From assembly GCA_024233135.1 (NCBI GenBank), contig JACKPZ010000006.1, forward strand, positions 155,209-219,208: a stretch of 64,000 bases of DNA. Reading direction: 5' to 3'. The DNA comes from Akkermansiaceae bacterium. GTDB taxonomy: Bacteria > Verrucomicrobiota > Verrucomicrobiia > Verrucomicrobiales > Akkermansiaceae. The stretch's first letter is position 1, and each line of letters opens with the position of its first letter. This document shows positions 8,180 to 16,022 of the stretch, one piece after another. Below the pieces are notes generated by a model, which was not told where the DNA came from, searched no databases, and worked only from the letters and a program-made list of their open reading frames with translations. A program made the translations under genes and the position numbers.

Positions 8180-9417
8180 CGGGCGAGATCGAGCAGCATG
8201 CGGGTGAGAAGGTTGGTGCCCTTGGCGATGGCCTCGGGCGAGGCGTATTCGTCCGGCCGGTGGGACCAACCGTTGCGGCAGGGGATGAAAAGCATCGTCG
8301 TCGGGCAGATCCGCGCCATGAACAACGAGTCGTGATAGGCACGGCTGATCATGCGGGTGTGGCCGCATCCGAGCGCCGCGGCGTGTTTCTCCGCGCATTC
8401 CACGAGGGCCTCATCACAGATCGCGGGAGGATCGATGTTGATGCAGGACCATTCCAAGGTGACGCCACGGCGTCCGCAGGCGGCATCCGCTTCGCTGCGG
8501 ATCTGATCGATCGCCGCGTCGCGCGCATCGACGTCGGTATCGCGGAAATCGATTTCCATCCGCACGTCGCAGGGGATCGAGTTGATAGCCCCTGGGCGCA
8601 CCTCGACGAGTCCGGTGGTGCCCACGGTGTCCGACGATGGCGAATCGACCGCCGCCCGTTCGACGGCGAGCGCGGTTTCCGCCGCGGCGAGAAACGCATC
8701 GTGGCGATCCGGCATGAGCACCGCGCCGGCGTGACCGCCGCTGCCGGTGAAGCGCAACCGGAATGCCGCGGGCGCGGCGATCCTGGTGACGATGCCGATG
8801 TCGATGCCCTGTTTCTCCAGCATCGGCCCTTGTTCGATGTGCAACTCGACGAACGCCTGATAGAAACCGGTGGGAAGTATCACCGAAGCGAGGTCGCCCG
8901 CGTATGCGGCGGGGCGGAGTTCATCGAGCGATCGCCCGTCAGCGTCGCGCAAGGACGCGGCTTCTTCCGCGCTGGTGGTGCCGGCGAGCATGCGCGATCC
9001 GAGGCAGCCGATGCCGAAACGGGTCGGCTCCTCGGCGGTGAACATGATCAATTCGATCGATCGCCGTGGCGTCACGCCGTTTTCCCGCAGCGTGCGAAGC
9101 GCCTCCAGTCCGCCGAGCACGCCGACCACCCCGTCATACGCGCCCGCGTTCGGGATCGCATCGGTGTGGGAACCGGTGGCCACCGCGGGAAGTCCGGGGT
9201 CGCTTCCGTTGAGCGTGAAAAACAGGTTTCCGACCGCGTCATGGCGGACATCGAGCCCGGCGGCCTTCGCTTTCCCGACGAGCCACTCCCGAGCGGCGAG
9301 GTCCTCCTTCGAGAACAGCACGCGGGTCACCGCAGGCGCCGGGTGGGCGGAAAGGGTGGCGAGTTCGGCGAGGTCGGCGTGCAGCCGGTCGGGGTTGATG
9401 TCGGGTGCGGCGCTCAC
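8176..9417 (-). CDS. M20-family amidohydrolase, probable ureidoglycolate amidohydrolase
   Basis: This 413-residue binuclear metallohydrolase belongs to the allantoate amidohydrolase/carbamoylase branch of M20. Metal-binding motifs are ATGSHTDAIPNAGAYDGVVG, FTAEEPTRFG and FVELHIEQGP; GGHAGAVLMPDRHDA lies in the lid domain and HRPDEY near the end supplies a late ligand. The EEPTRFG motif, unlike the DEEGVRF of the neighbouring AllC paralogue, is what I recall from ureidoglycolate amidohydrolases. The position directly after ureidoglycine aminohydrolase also fits release of glyoxylate, ammonia and CO2 from ureidoglycolate. N-carbamoyl-beta-alanine hydrolysis is an alternative or second role, since the pyrimidine cluster lacks that enzyme. 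The GTG start at 9417 overlaps the allE stop (GTGA). Confidence 0.82.
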   Translation of the reverse strand: MSAAPDINPDRLHADLAELATLSAHPAPAVTRVLFSKEDLAAREWLVGKAKAAGLDVRHDAVGNLFFTLNGSDPGLPAVATGSHTDAIPNAGAYDGVVGVLGGLEALRTLRENGVTPRRSIELIMFTAEEPTRFGIGCLGSRMLAGTTSAEEAASLRDADGRSLDELRPAAYAGDLASVILPTGFYQAFVELHIEQGPMLEKQGIDIGIVTRIAAPAAFRLRFTGSGGHAGAVLMPDRHDAFLAAAETALAVERAAVDSPSSDTVGTTGLVEVRPGAINSIPCDVRMEIDFRDTDVDARDAAIDQIRSEADAACGRRGVTLEWSCINIDPPAICDEALVECAEKHAAALGCGHTRMISRAYHDSLFMARICPTTMLFIPCRNGWSHRPDEYASPEAIAKGTNLLTRMLLDLAR

Positions 9418-10139
9418 GGCAGACGGTGGATGTCCTTGTAATAGAGATAGGATGCCGGTTCGTCGCCGATGGCCGCGAACCACTGCGGGCAGTAGGGCGC
9501 CATCCAGATCGCATCGCCGGCGAAGACGGGATGGTATGCGTCTTCCAACCGATAGATCCCTTGCCCCGAGAGCATCAGCAGGCCGTGCTCCATGATGTGC
9601 GTTTCGACAAACGGCAGGGTGGCGCCCGGCTGATAGGTGAAGATGTTCATCGCGAGGTCGAAGCGCGGATCGATCGGCAACAGCGTCTGGAGGATGGCCC
9701 GCGGGTTTCCGAGAAACGGCTCGCCTTTCACGTCGTCCGGAAGCCCGTGGACGAGCGGGGGCGTCTCAAAGTCCGGATGCGGCTCGAAGATTTTCCGGAA
9801 CACGGTGACCCTTGCGGTCTCCACGCCCGCGATGATGAGGTCGGTTTGCGGCGGGACGAATGCATATCCGGTCTTGTCGAACGAAAGCGTTTTGCCCACC
9901 GCCTCGATGCGGCAGTGGCCGGACTCGATGTAGATCGCGTGTTCATGGCCGGACGCGGGGAAACGCGCCTCGCCTCCGCCTTCTCCGAAGGTGATGAGGA
10001 TTTGCGAGAGCTTCGCGCCCATCGCGGGCGAGAGCATCACGAAGCCGGTGGCGTTGTCCCATCCGGGAAACGTGGAAGGCACGTGGCCGTCGGGGGCGAT
10101 CAGGGCGTGGCGCGCTTGAATCGAGGTGCGGGTGATCAT
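9414..10139 (-). CDS. allE: (S)-ureidoglycine aminohydrolase
   Basis: The 241-residue protein is a bicupin that deaminates (S)-ureidoglycine to (S)-ureidoglycolate, keeping stereochemistry in the allantoin pathway. The N-terminal cupin has GEARFPASGHEHAIYIESG. The C-terminal cupin holds the Mn site: FVETHIMEHGLLMLSGQGIYRL, with Glu and His ligands, then GDAIWMAPYCPQWFAA and the family ending YLYYKDIHRLP. The ATG at 10139 overlaps the allantoinase stop by four bases. Length matches E. coli AllE and plant UGHY relatives. It sits between allantoinase and the ureidoglycolate hydrolase in a translationally coupled run. Confidence 0.93.
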   Translation of the reverse strand: MITRTSIQARHALIAPDGHVPSTFPGWDNATGFVMLSPAMGAKLSQILITFGEGGGEARFPASGHEHAIYIESGHCRIEAVGKTLSFDKTGYAFVPPQTDLIIAGVETARVTVFRKIFEPHPDFETPPLVHGLPDDVKGEPFLGNPRAILQTLLPIDPRFDLAMNIFTYQPGATLPFVETHIMEHGLLMLSGQGIYRLEDAYHPVFAGDAIWMAPYCPQWFAAIGDEPASYLYYKDIHRLP

Positions 10140-11410
10140 GAGCGGGTGGGTGTGAGGAATCGTCCGCGGGTTTCCGCGGTGACGCGTCGGCCGCGCAGCC
10201 ACGTCGAAGTGACGGCGAAGCGGGGTTTCATGCCGATGTAGGGTGAAATGGCGTGGCGGGTGATGAGATCGGATGTCGCGATCCCGCGGTCGGTTGGTTC
10301 GAGGAGGAAAAAATCCGCGTCGTTTCCGGGCAGGAGCCCGCCTTTTCCATTGATCCGGAATCGTTCCGCCACGTTCGAGGAGATCTGCGGCAGGAAGCCG
10401 GCGCTTCGCGACAACATCAGCGGCAGGCCGTGTTGGATGCCGGCGATGCCGCCCCACATCGCGAAGATGTCGTCGCCTTGTTTCAGGTCCGGCGGCGATG
10501 GCGAGTGGTCGGATCCGATGGTGTCGATCTCGCCGGTGAGAAGCTTGTCCCACATCCGGCGCAGCGTTTCGTTGGAGCGCAATGGCGGAGCGCATTTCGC
10601 CGCCGGGCCGATGCGCGCGGCGTCCTGGCGGTCGAGCAGCAGATAGTGCGGGCAGGTTTCCACCGTGACATCCACGCCGCGGGCTTTCGCTTCGCTGACG
10701 AGATCAATGCCTTCCGGACAGGTGACGTGCACGATATGCAACGAGGCTCCCGTTTCGCCGGCGATCTCCAGAGCCAGAGCGATGGCGTCGAGTTCGAAAA
10801 AGATCGGGCGCGACGCGAGCCAGGCGGCCATGTCCTTGCCGGAAACATCGACGGGGTGGGGGAGCTCCGCGTGGACGGCGACCGGCAGGCCGAGCGACTT
10901 CGCGATGCGCATGCCGGAGTTGAGCGTGCGTGCGTCCGCCGCGGGAAACTCGTCGAGTCCGGAGTGACACATGAATGCTTTGAACCCCACCGCGCCCGCT
11001 TCGGCCATCGGTTCGAGAAACGGAAGCGAGTCAGGTGTCAGTCCGCCCCACAGAGCGAAGTCGAGGTGCGACGTTTCCTCCGCGATCCTGCGTTTCTCCT
11101 CCAACGTCGCACGTGTGACGACCGGCGGCGTCGAGTTCAGAGGCATGTCGAAGAACGTGGTGCCTCCTCCGGCCGCCAGCGCGAGAGATCCGCTGTGAAG
11201 CCCTTCCCAATCGGCGCGTCCGGGCTCGTTGAAATGCACGTGCGCGTCGATCCAGCCCGGAAGCAGCACCGCCGCGCCAAAGTCGTGCTCCTCCGTCGCG
11301 CTGCCGTGCAGCTCGGGGCCGGCGGCGGCGATCACTCCGTCGGTGATGCCCAGTGCGAGCGGGCTGTCATCGGGCGTGCGTGCCCGGACGAGGAGGTCGA
11401 AGTCAGGCAT
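10136..11410 (-). CDS. allB: Allantoinase
   Basis: The 424-residue amidohydrolase opens the hydantoin ring of allantoin to give allantoate. Binuclear metal ligands are visible in order: DAHVHFNEPGR near residue 60, the carboxylated-Lys motif VGFKAFMCHSG, the His in VAVHAE, the His in LHIVHVTCPEG and the Asp in DTIGSDHSPSPPDLK. AMWGGIAGIQHGLP is the allantoinase-specific stretch that separates it from dihydropyrimidinase (a separate copy of which lies at 18791-20224). The ATG at 11410 (MPDFDLLV) overlaps the stop of allC by eight bases. Confidence 0.94.
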   Translation of the reverse strand: MPDFDLLVRARTPDDSPLALGITDGVIAAAGPELHGSATEEHDFGAAVLLPGWIDAHVHFNEPGRADWEGLHSGSLALAAGGGTTFFDMPLNSTPPVVTRATLEEKRRIAEETSHLDFALWGGLTPDSLPFLEPMAEAGAVGFKAFMCHSGLDEFPAADARTLNSGMRIAKSLGLPVAVHAELPHPVDVSGKDMAAWLASRPIFFELDAIALALEIAGETGASLHIVHVTCPEGIDLVSEAKARGVDVTVETCPHYLLLDRQDAARIGPAAKCAPPLRSNETLRRMWDKLLTGEIDTIGSDHSPSPPDLKQGDDIFAMWGGIAGIQHGLPLMLSRSAGFLPQISSNVAERFRINGKGGLLPGNDADFFLLEPTDRGIATSDLITRHAISPYIGMKPRFAVTSTWLRGRRVTAETRGRFLTPTRS

Positions 11411-12623
11411 GATCCGAAGTGGCGAGGGTTTTGAGGAAACGGACGAGCGCGTCCACCGACGCGGCCACGTCCTCCTGTGAGGCAAACTCGTCCGGATGGT
11501 GGGAAAGTCCACCGCGGCAGCGCACGAAGATCATGGCGATGGGGGCGATCGCGGAAACCGCGACACCGTCGTGTCCCGCGCCGCTGGCGAGCAAGCGCGG
11601 GTTTCCGGTGGCCTTGCAGAGGGACTCTGTCAGGACCGGATCGCAGGGAACAGCGTCGGTCTCCTGCACGATGTTCCACTCGAACACGAGTCCGCGATGC
11701 GATGCGACCGCGGCACAGGTGTTCTGGATTTCAGCGACGGCGGAAACGCGTGCGGCATCCTCCGGGTGGCGGATGTCGATGGTGAAGGCGGCGGAAGATG
11801 GAACCGAGTTCGACGCGCCGGGCAATACTTCGATCCGCCCGACGGTGGCGACCAGTGGGTCGCTCGACCGCGCGATGGACTCGATCGCCACGATGCATTC
11901 GGCCGCGCCGGCGAGCGCGTCGCGTCGCAGCGGCATGGGGGTGGTGCCCGCGTGATCGGCGCGGCCGGACATGCGGGCCATCACGCGGGTCTGCCCGGCG
12001 ATGGCCGAGACCGCGCAGAGCGCCTCGCCGGCCTCCTCCAGCACGCGCCCTTGTTCGATGTGGACTTCGACGTAGCCGCGGACCTTGCCTGGTTGATAGA
12101 GGATCGTCGACGCGCCCTCATGCCATCCTTCCGAGTCGATGGCGTGGCACAGAGATTTTCCGGAAACGTCGGTGATTTCCATCGCCGTGCCATCGAGCGT
12201 GCCCGCGATGCCGCGGGATCCGAGATAGGTGGCGTGGAAACGGACGCCCTCTTCGTCGGAAAAGCCGAGCACGTGCACCGGAAAGGGCAGCGTGATCTCC
12301 TCGCGGCGCAGCGTTTCCAAAGCCGCGATCGCGGTGACGATGCCGAGTGCGCCGTCGTATTTTCCGGCATTGATCACCGTGTCGAGGTGCGAACCCAACA
12401 GGAGTGGCGGCGCCTCCGGATCCGCGCCGTCGAGAATGCCTCGCACCGTGCCGTCCGCGGCGTGGTCGCAGTGCATTCCGATCCCATCCATCCATCCGAT
12501 GACGGTGCGGGCCGCCGCGAGGTTGGCGGGCGAGAGAAAGGTGCGGACGAGGTGCTCCGGGGAGTCGGAAATGGTCCCGAGTTCCTCCAGGCGCTGCCAC
12601 GCGGTGTCGGCCGGAGTCGACAT
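11403..12623 (-). CDS. allC: Allantoate amidohydrolase
   Basis: The 406-residue M20-family enzyme splits allantoate into ureidoglycine, CO2 and ammonia with two metal ions. Metal-ligand motifs are LLGSHLDTVINAGKYDGALG, FSDEEGVRF and YVEVHIEQGRVLEE; GRADHAGTTPMPLRRDAL is the dimerisation/lid segment that shapes substrate binding, and LSHHPDEF carries the last His. It is a paralogue of the gene at 8176-9417, and the two divide the allantoate and ureidoglycolate steps. The start at 12623 overlaps the HIU hydrolase stop by one base (TGATG). Confidence 0.9.
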   Translation of the reverse strand: MSTPADTAWQRLEELGTISDSPEHLVRTFLSPANLAAARTVIGWMDGIGMHCDHAADGTVRGILDGADPEAPPLLLGSHLDTVINAGKYDGALGIVTAIAALETLRREEITLPFPVHVLGFSDEEGVRFHATYLGSRGIAGTLDGTAMEITDVSGKSLCHAIDSEGWHEGASTILYQPGKVRGYVEVHIEQGRVLEEAGEALCAVSAIAGQTRVMARMSGRADHAGTTPMPLRRDALAGAAECIVAIESIARSSDPLVATVGRIEVLPGASNSVPSSAAFTIDIRHPEDAARVSAVAEIQNTCAAVASHRGLVFEWNIVQETDAVPCDPVLTESLCKATGNPRLLASGAGHDGVAVSAIAPIAMIFVRCRGGLSHHPDEFASQEDVAASVDALVRFLKTLATSDHA

Positions 12624-12946
12624 CAGCTTCCGCGGTAGGTGGAGTAGGACCACGGCGTCACCACCAGCGGGACATGATAGTTTTCGCCGCCGGCGATCGT
12701 GAAACGAACGGGCACTTCGTCGAGAAACGGACTTTCCACGCCGATTCCGCGGAAATAATCGCCGACGTGAAACACCAGTTCGTAGGTCCCGGCGGGCGGA
12801 TCCTCGATCAAGGGCCCGTCGCAACGCCCGTCGGCATTCGTCGTCGTTTCCGTCACCCGTTCGCCATCCTTCAGGAGCCTCACCCGGACACCTTGCGCCG
12901 GTTTGCCGGAGCGGGTGTCGAGCACATGCGTCGAAATCTTCGCCAT
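12623..12946 (-). CDS. uraH: 5-hydroxyisourate hydrolase
   Basis: The 107-residue transthyretin-like protein hydrolyses 5-hydroxyisourate to OHCU. It has the N-terminal ISTHVLDTRSGKPAQGVRV with the catalytic His at position 7. The C-terminal end is YSTYRGS, the tetrapeptide that tells HIU hydrolases from vertebrate transthyretin. No signal peptide is seen, so it acts in the cytoplasm as a tetramer. It is the promoter-proximal gene of a six-gene minus-strand operon running to the xanthine dehydrogenase; the promoter must lie in the 119-base divergent gap shared with the aminotransferase gene. Confidence 0.94.
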   Translation of the reverse strand: MAKISTHVLDTRSGKPAQGVRVRLLKDGERVTETTTNADGRCDGPLIEDPPAGTYELVFHVGDYFRGIGVESPFLDEVPVRFTIAGGENYHVPLVVTPWSYSTYRGS

Positions 12947-13013
12947 TGGCCCGGTTTTAGCAGTTCCCGGGCCGTCCGGCAAGCCGGCCGACGATTCGTT
13001 TCCGAAGGCCGGA

Positions 13014-13043
13014 TTGACACCGGGCACCACGTTTTGCTAGACC
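13014..13043 (+). promoter_or_regulatory. Probable sigma-70-type promoter of the PucG-like gene
   Basis: A perfect -35 hexamer TTGACA (13014-13019) is followed 18 bases later by TAGACC (13038-13043), which is preceded by TGC as in extended -10 elements. The predicted start lies about 15 bases before the ATG at 13066, so the leader is short. This is pattern matching only. Confidence 0.45.
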
Positions 13044-13065
13044 GCATCGTTTCAAGCCAACCTCC

Positions 13066-14163
13066 ATGCACATTCCCGAACGCATCCTGATGGGCCCCGG
13101 CCCGAGCACCGTATCGCAACGCGTCCTGCGAGCCCTCGGCTCGCCCACGCTCGGCCACCTCGATCCACGCTACATCGAGATCATGGACGAGACCTGTGTG
13201 AAGCTCCGCAAGGTGTTCCAAACGCAGAACCAACTCACGTTTCCCGTGTCCGCCACCGGCATGGCGGGCATGGAGTGCGTCGTCACCAACCTGATGGAGC
13301 CCGGCGACGAGGCGATCGTCTGCGTCAACGGCGTGTTCGGCAGCCGCATGGTCGATGTGATGGAACGCGCCGGCGTCACCGTCCACAAGCTGGAGATCGA
13401 GTGGGGCAGGGTGTTCACGCCGGAACAGATCGGCGAGGCGCTCGACCGTCATCCGGGCGCGAAGGCTCTCGGCATCGTGCATGCGGAGACCTCGACCGGC
13501 GCGCACCAACCGCTTGAGGAAATCTCGCGTCTCGTCCACGAAGCGGGGAAACTGTTGATCGTCGATGCCGTCACCTCGCTGGGTGGACACCCGGTGAAGG
13601 TGGACGAGTGGAAGATCGACGCGATCTATTCGGGGACGCAGAAGTGCCTTTCCTGTCCGCCGGGACTTGCGCCGGTGTCGTTTTCCCCGGCCGCCGTGGA
13701 GGTGATCGAGCAACGGACGCGCAAGGTGCAGAGTTGGTATTTCGATATCTCGATGCTCAAGGATTACTACAAAGGCAGCGGCAAGCGGGCCTATCACCAC
13801 ACCGCGCCGGTCAACATGATCTACGCGCTGCACGAAGCTCTCGAAATCGTTCTGGAGGAAGGGCTGGAGGCCAGGTTCGCCCGCCATGCAAGGCTCCACC
13901 ACCGGCTGCGCGAGGGATTGCAGGAACTCGGCATTTCCTACATCCCGGAAAACTCGCTGCACACCCTGAACTGCATCGGCATCCCGGATGGGGTCGATGA
14001 CGGTGCGGTGCGCGCCGCCCTGCTCGATGCATACAACATTGAAATCGGCGCGGGACTGGGTCCCTTCGCCGGCAAGGCGTGGCGCATCGGGCTCATGGGC
14101 CACTCAGCCACCCAGGCGAATGTGGATCTCGTGCTCGCCGCGCTGAAAGACTGCATCGGGTGA
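13066..14163 (+). CDS. Class V aminotransferase of the PucG / alanine-glyoxylate type
   Basis: The 365-residue PLP enzyme has the AGT1/PucG layout: N-terminal MGPGPSTVSQRVLRALGSPTLGHLDP, the SATGMAGME phosphate-loop region, LLIVDAVTSLGG with the cofactor Asp167, and the Schiff-base Lys193 in YSGTQKCLSCPPG. Two reactions fit. One is ureidoglycine-glyoxylate transamination as in Bacillus PucG. The other is transamination of the glyoxylate released by the neighbouring pathway to glycine. Because ureidoglycine aminohydrolase is also present, disposal of glyoxylate is at least as likely. It is transcribed away from the allantoin operon. Confidence 0.88.
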   Translation: MHIPERILMGPGPSTVSQRVLRALGSPTLGHLDPRYIEIMDETCVKLRKVFQTQNQLTFPVSATGMAGMECVVTNLMEPGDEAIVCVNGVFGSRMVDVMERAGVTVHKLEIEWGRVFTPEQIGEALDRHPGAKALGIVHAETSTGAHQPLEEISRLVHEAGKLLIVDAVTSLGGHPVKVDEWKIDAIYSGTQKCLSCPPGLAPVSFSPAAVEVIEQRTRKVQSWYFDISMLKDYYKGSGKRAYHHTAPVNMIYALHEALEIVLEEGLEARFARHARLHHRLREGLQELGISYIPENSLHTLNCIGIPDGVDDGAVRAALLDAYNIEIGAGLGPFAGKAWRIGLMGHSATQANVDLVLAALKDCIG

Positions 14164-14179
14164 TGGCGCCGATGACATG

Positions 14180-14310
14180 GGTAGCCCGGTCTCGATGAGA
14201 CCGGGAGCCGATGAAAACCGCCCGCCCTCGATGAGGGCGGGAGCCTATCAGGTGCCCGAAGGCGGAGCGCCGAGATGCTTTCGCTCCCGGCCTGCATCGA
14301 GGCCGGGCTA
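14180..14310. repeat. Cluster of three REP-like palindromes between convergent genes
   Basis: Three hairpin units follow the pucG-type stop. Two are direct: CCCGGTCTC-GAT-GAGACCGGG (14185-14205) and CCCGCCCTC-GAT-GAGGGCGGG (14221-14241). The third is inverted (14286-14307: CCCGGCCTGCATCGAGGCCGGG). The central GAT and the flanks GTAG and GAGC are constant, while the stems vary in a compensated way. The same unit occurs again at 15927-16015. They may act as a bidirectional transcription stop between these converging genes. Confidence 0.75.
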
Positions 14311-14322
14311 CCGATCGGTCTT

Positions 14323-15378
14323 TCACACAAGCGCCTTCGTCACCTGCGGGATGATGTCCTTGAGCGTGTTCGCGACGACGAATTCGCCAGGCACACAGAT
14401 GCCGTCCAGCAGATCGATGAGCGGATCCCAGAAACCGATGCCCGCCGCGTTCTTGCGGTTGTAGATCACCACCGGCTTGTTTTTCATGAGCGGGTTTCCC
14501 TGGTGGCGGAAGATCATCAGCGCGAGCAGTTCCTGGAAGGTTCCGGCCCCGCCCGGGAAAATGACGAATGCGTCCGAGTTCTCGATCATCACCTCCATCC
14601 GGGTGTAGATGTCGGGGCGCATCCAGAATTGCGACAGTCCTTCCGGCAGCCCTTCGAGTTCGATGATGTGGGGAACGTTCGAACCAGCGGCCCAGCCACC
14701 GGCCTCCGCGCTGCCGCGCACCACGGCCCCCATGATGCCGGATTTCCCCGCACCCGAGACGCAGCCGAGGTTGTTGAGGGCGAGCATCCGGCCGAGCGCC
14801 TCTCCTTCCTCCAGATAGTGGGGGTCCTCCAAACTTGCGGAACAGAACACGCACACGTTTCCGATGTTCGTATCCGGAGGCGGCACGTCTTTCGGTATCG
14901 GTGTGTCATTGTCCTCCATCTTGTGGCGGCCGGCATCGGGCACGCCGGAGGAACGAGCGGCTTCCAGACACTCCAAAACTCCTTCCGGCGACTGTGTGTT
15001 GAGCAGGAATTCGCGGAAATCCTGCTTGATCGTCCCCATTCGGTTCAAGTGGTTCAGAACGCTGAAAAACGGATCCCATGAAAAGTCGGTGTTCAGAAGG
15101 ACCGTCGGTTTTCCGGCAAGATGGGGATCGAGAGTCTGATAGCCCACGAAGATCGACACCGCCTTGAACATGTCCTCGATGGACGGACCGGGTGTGAACA
15201 CGAAGGCGTCCGATTCGATGATCTTCTTCTCGATGTTGGACAGCGTGATCCGCTGGTCGCCATTGGAATTGTAGATGTCCCAACCCGCGCTGAAGAGCAG
15301 GTAGAGGATGCGGGCGCGGGTGGCGCGGCTGGGATCCTCGGCGCCGAGGATCGTTCCGGAGAGGCGGACGGTGGGCAT
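14323..15378 (-). CDS. LOG-family nucleotide N-glycosidase-like protein with a duplicated domain
   Basis: The 351-residue protein has a C-terminal LOG/'lysine decarboxylase-like' domain (about 172-351). It contains CVFCSASLEDPHYLEEGEALG, GKSGIMGAVVRGS and the nucleotide-binding signature FPGGAGTFQE (residues 274-283). LOG enzymes release the base from nucleoside 5'-monophosphates. The N-terminal 150 residues look like a second, degenerate copy in which the signature has become FTPGPSIEDM, so it is probably structural. Its place between purine and pyrimidine catabolism genes suggests it feeds free bases into them. The ATG at 15378 is chosen; the 16 codons upstream overlap the divergent control region. 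Confidence 0.8.
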   Translation of the reverse strand: MPTVRLSGTILGAEDPSRATRARILYLLFSAGWDIYNSNGDQRITLSNIEKKIIESDAFVFTPGPSIEDMFKAVSIFVGYQTLDPHLAGKPTVLLNTDFSWDPFFSVLNHLNRMGTIKQDFREFLLNTQSPEGVLECLEAARSSGVPDAGRHKMEDNDTPIPKDVPPPDTNIGNVCVFCSASLEDPHYLEEGEALGRMLALNNLGCVSGAGKSGIMGAVVRGSAEAGGWAAGSNVPHIIELEGLPEGLSQFWMRPDIYTRMEVMIENSDAFVIFPGGAGTFQELLALMIFRHQGNPLMKNKPVVIYNRKNAAGIGFWDPLIDLLDGICVPGEFVVANTLKDIIPQVTKALV

Positions 15379-15455
15379 GGTGGATGAATCAGTTTCAGAT
15401 GATACGCGATATATTCGCTGGATCAACCCGGCGGTTTAGCGAAAATCGTGCCGGA

Positions 15456-15893
15456 ATGGACCCATTTCTCCAAGCAGCGATCGATGAGGCCCGCAAGGGC
15501 ATCGAAGAAGGCGGCATCCCGATCGGCAGCGTGCTCGTGCACGACGGGAAAATCATCGGCCGCGGCCACAACCGCCGGGTGCAGAGCGGCAGCCCGACGC
15601 TCCACGGCGAAATGGACGCCTTGGAAAACGCCGGACGCCAAACCGCCAAGGTCTACCGCGAGTGCGTGATCTATACGACGCTCTCCCCATGCAGCATGTG
15701 CAGCGGTGCGATCCTTCTCTACGGCATCCCGAAGGTGATCGTCGGCGAAAACAAGACCTTCATGGGCGAGGAGGAACTCCTCCGCTCGCGTGGGGTCGAG
15801 GTCGAGGTCGTCCAGGATCCGGTCTGCATCGGGATGATGGAAACCTTCATCCGGGAGAAACCGGAACTCTGGAACGAGGACATCGGAGAGTGA
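15456..15893 (+). CDS. Yeast-type (FCY1-like) cytosine deaminase
   Basis: The 145-residue zinc deaminase has HGEMDALENAG (zinc ligand His50, proton shuttle Glu52) and TLSPCSMCSGAILLYGIPKVIVGE (zinc ligands Cys79 and Cys82). The C-terminal segment, ending in LWNEDIGE, closely follows fungal cytosine deaminase, as does the LLRSRGVEVEVV stretch. The enzyme turns cytosine into uracil, which the reductive pyrimidine genes downstream can degrade. This is unrelated to the amidohydrolase-type CodA found in E. coli. The ATG at 15456 (MDPFLQAA) gives the family length; the frame upstream to 15384 overlaps the intergenic region. Confidence 0.85.
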   Translation: MDPFLQAAIDEARKGIEEGGIPIGSVLVHDGKIIGRGHNRRVQSGSPTLHGEMDALENAGRQTAKVYRECVIYTTLSPCSMCSGAILLYGIPKVIVGENKTFMGEEELLRSRGVEVEVVQDPVCIGMMETFIREKPELWNEDIGE

Positions 15894-15926
15894 GGGAAGG
15901 TCGCCGCTGGCGAATGAAAAAGGTGG

Positions 15927-16015
15927 CGTGGTCTCGATGAGACCGCGAGCGGTAGGAGATTGCGGAAGTCCCCGTTGCGAGCCATCAGCTCCCGGGCTCA
16001 TCGAGGCCGGGCAAC
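15927..16015. repeat. Pair of REP-like palindromes between convergent genes
   Basis: Two units of the palindrome seen at 14180-14310 lie in the 129-base gap between the cytosine deaminase and aminotransferase stops. A direct unit (15927-15950) has the stems CGTGGTCTC and GAGACCGCG around GAT. An inverted unit lies at 15987-16015 (stems CCCGGGCTC and GAGGCCGGG around ATC). As at the first site, the flanking genes converge. Confidence 0.7.
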
Positions 16016-16022
16016 CTTTGGA

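Noticed and set aside
14180..16015. The repeated palindromes as a CRISPR array
   Set aside because: Units are self-complementary, differ in sequence and orientation, and are not separated by spacers of even length; no cas genes are nearby.
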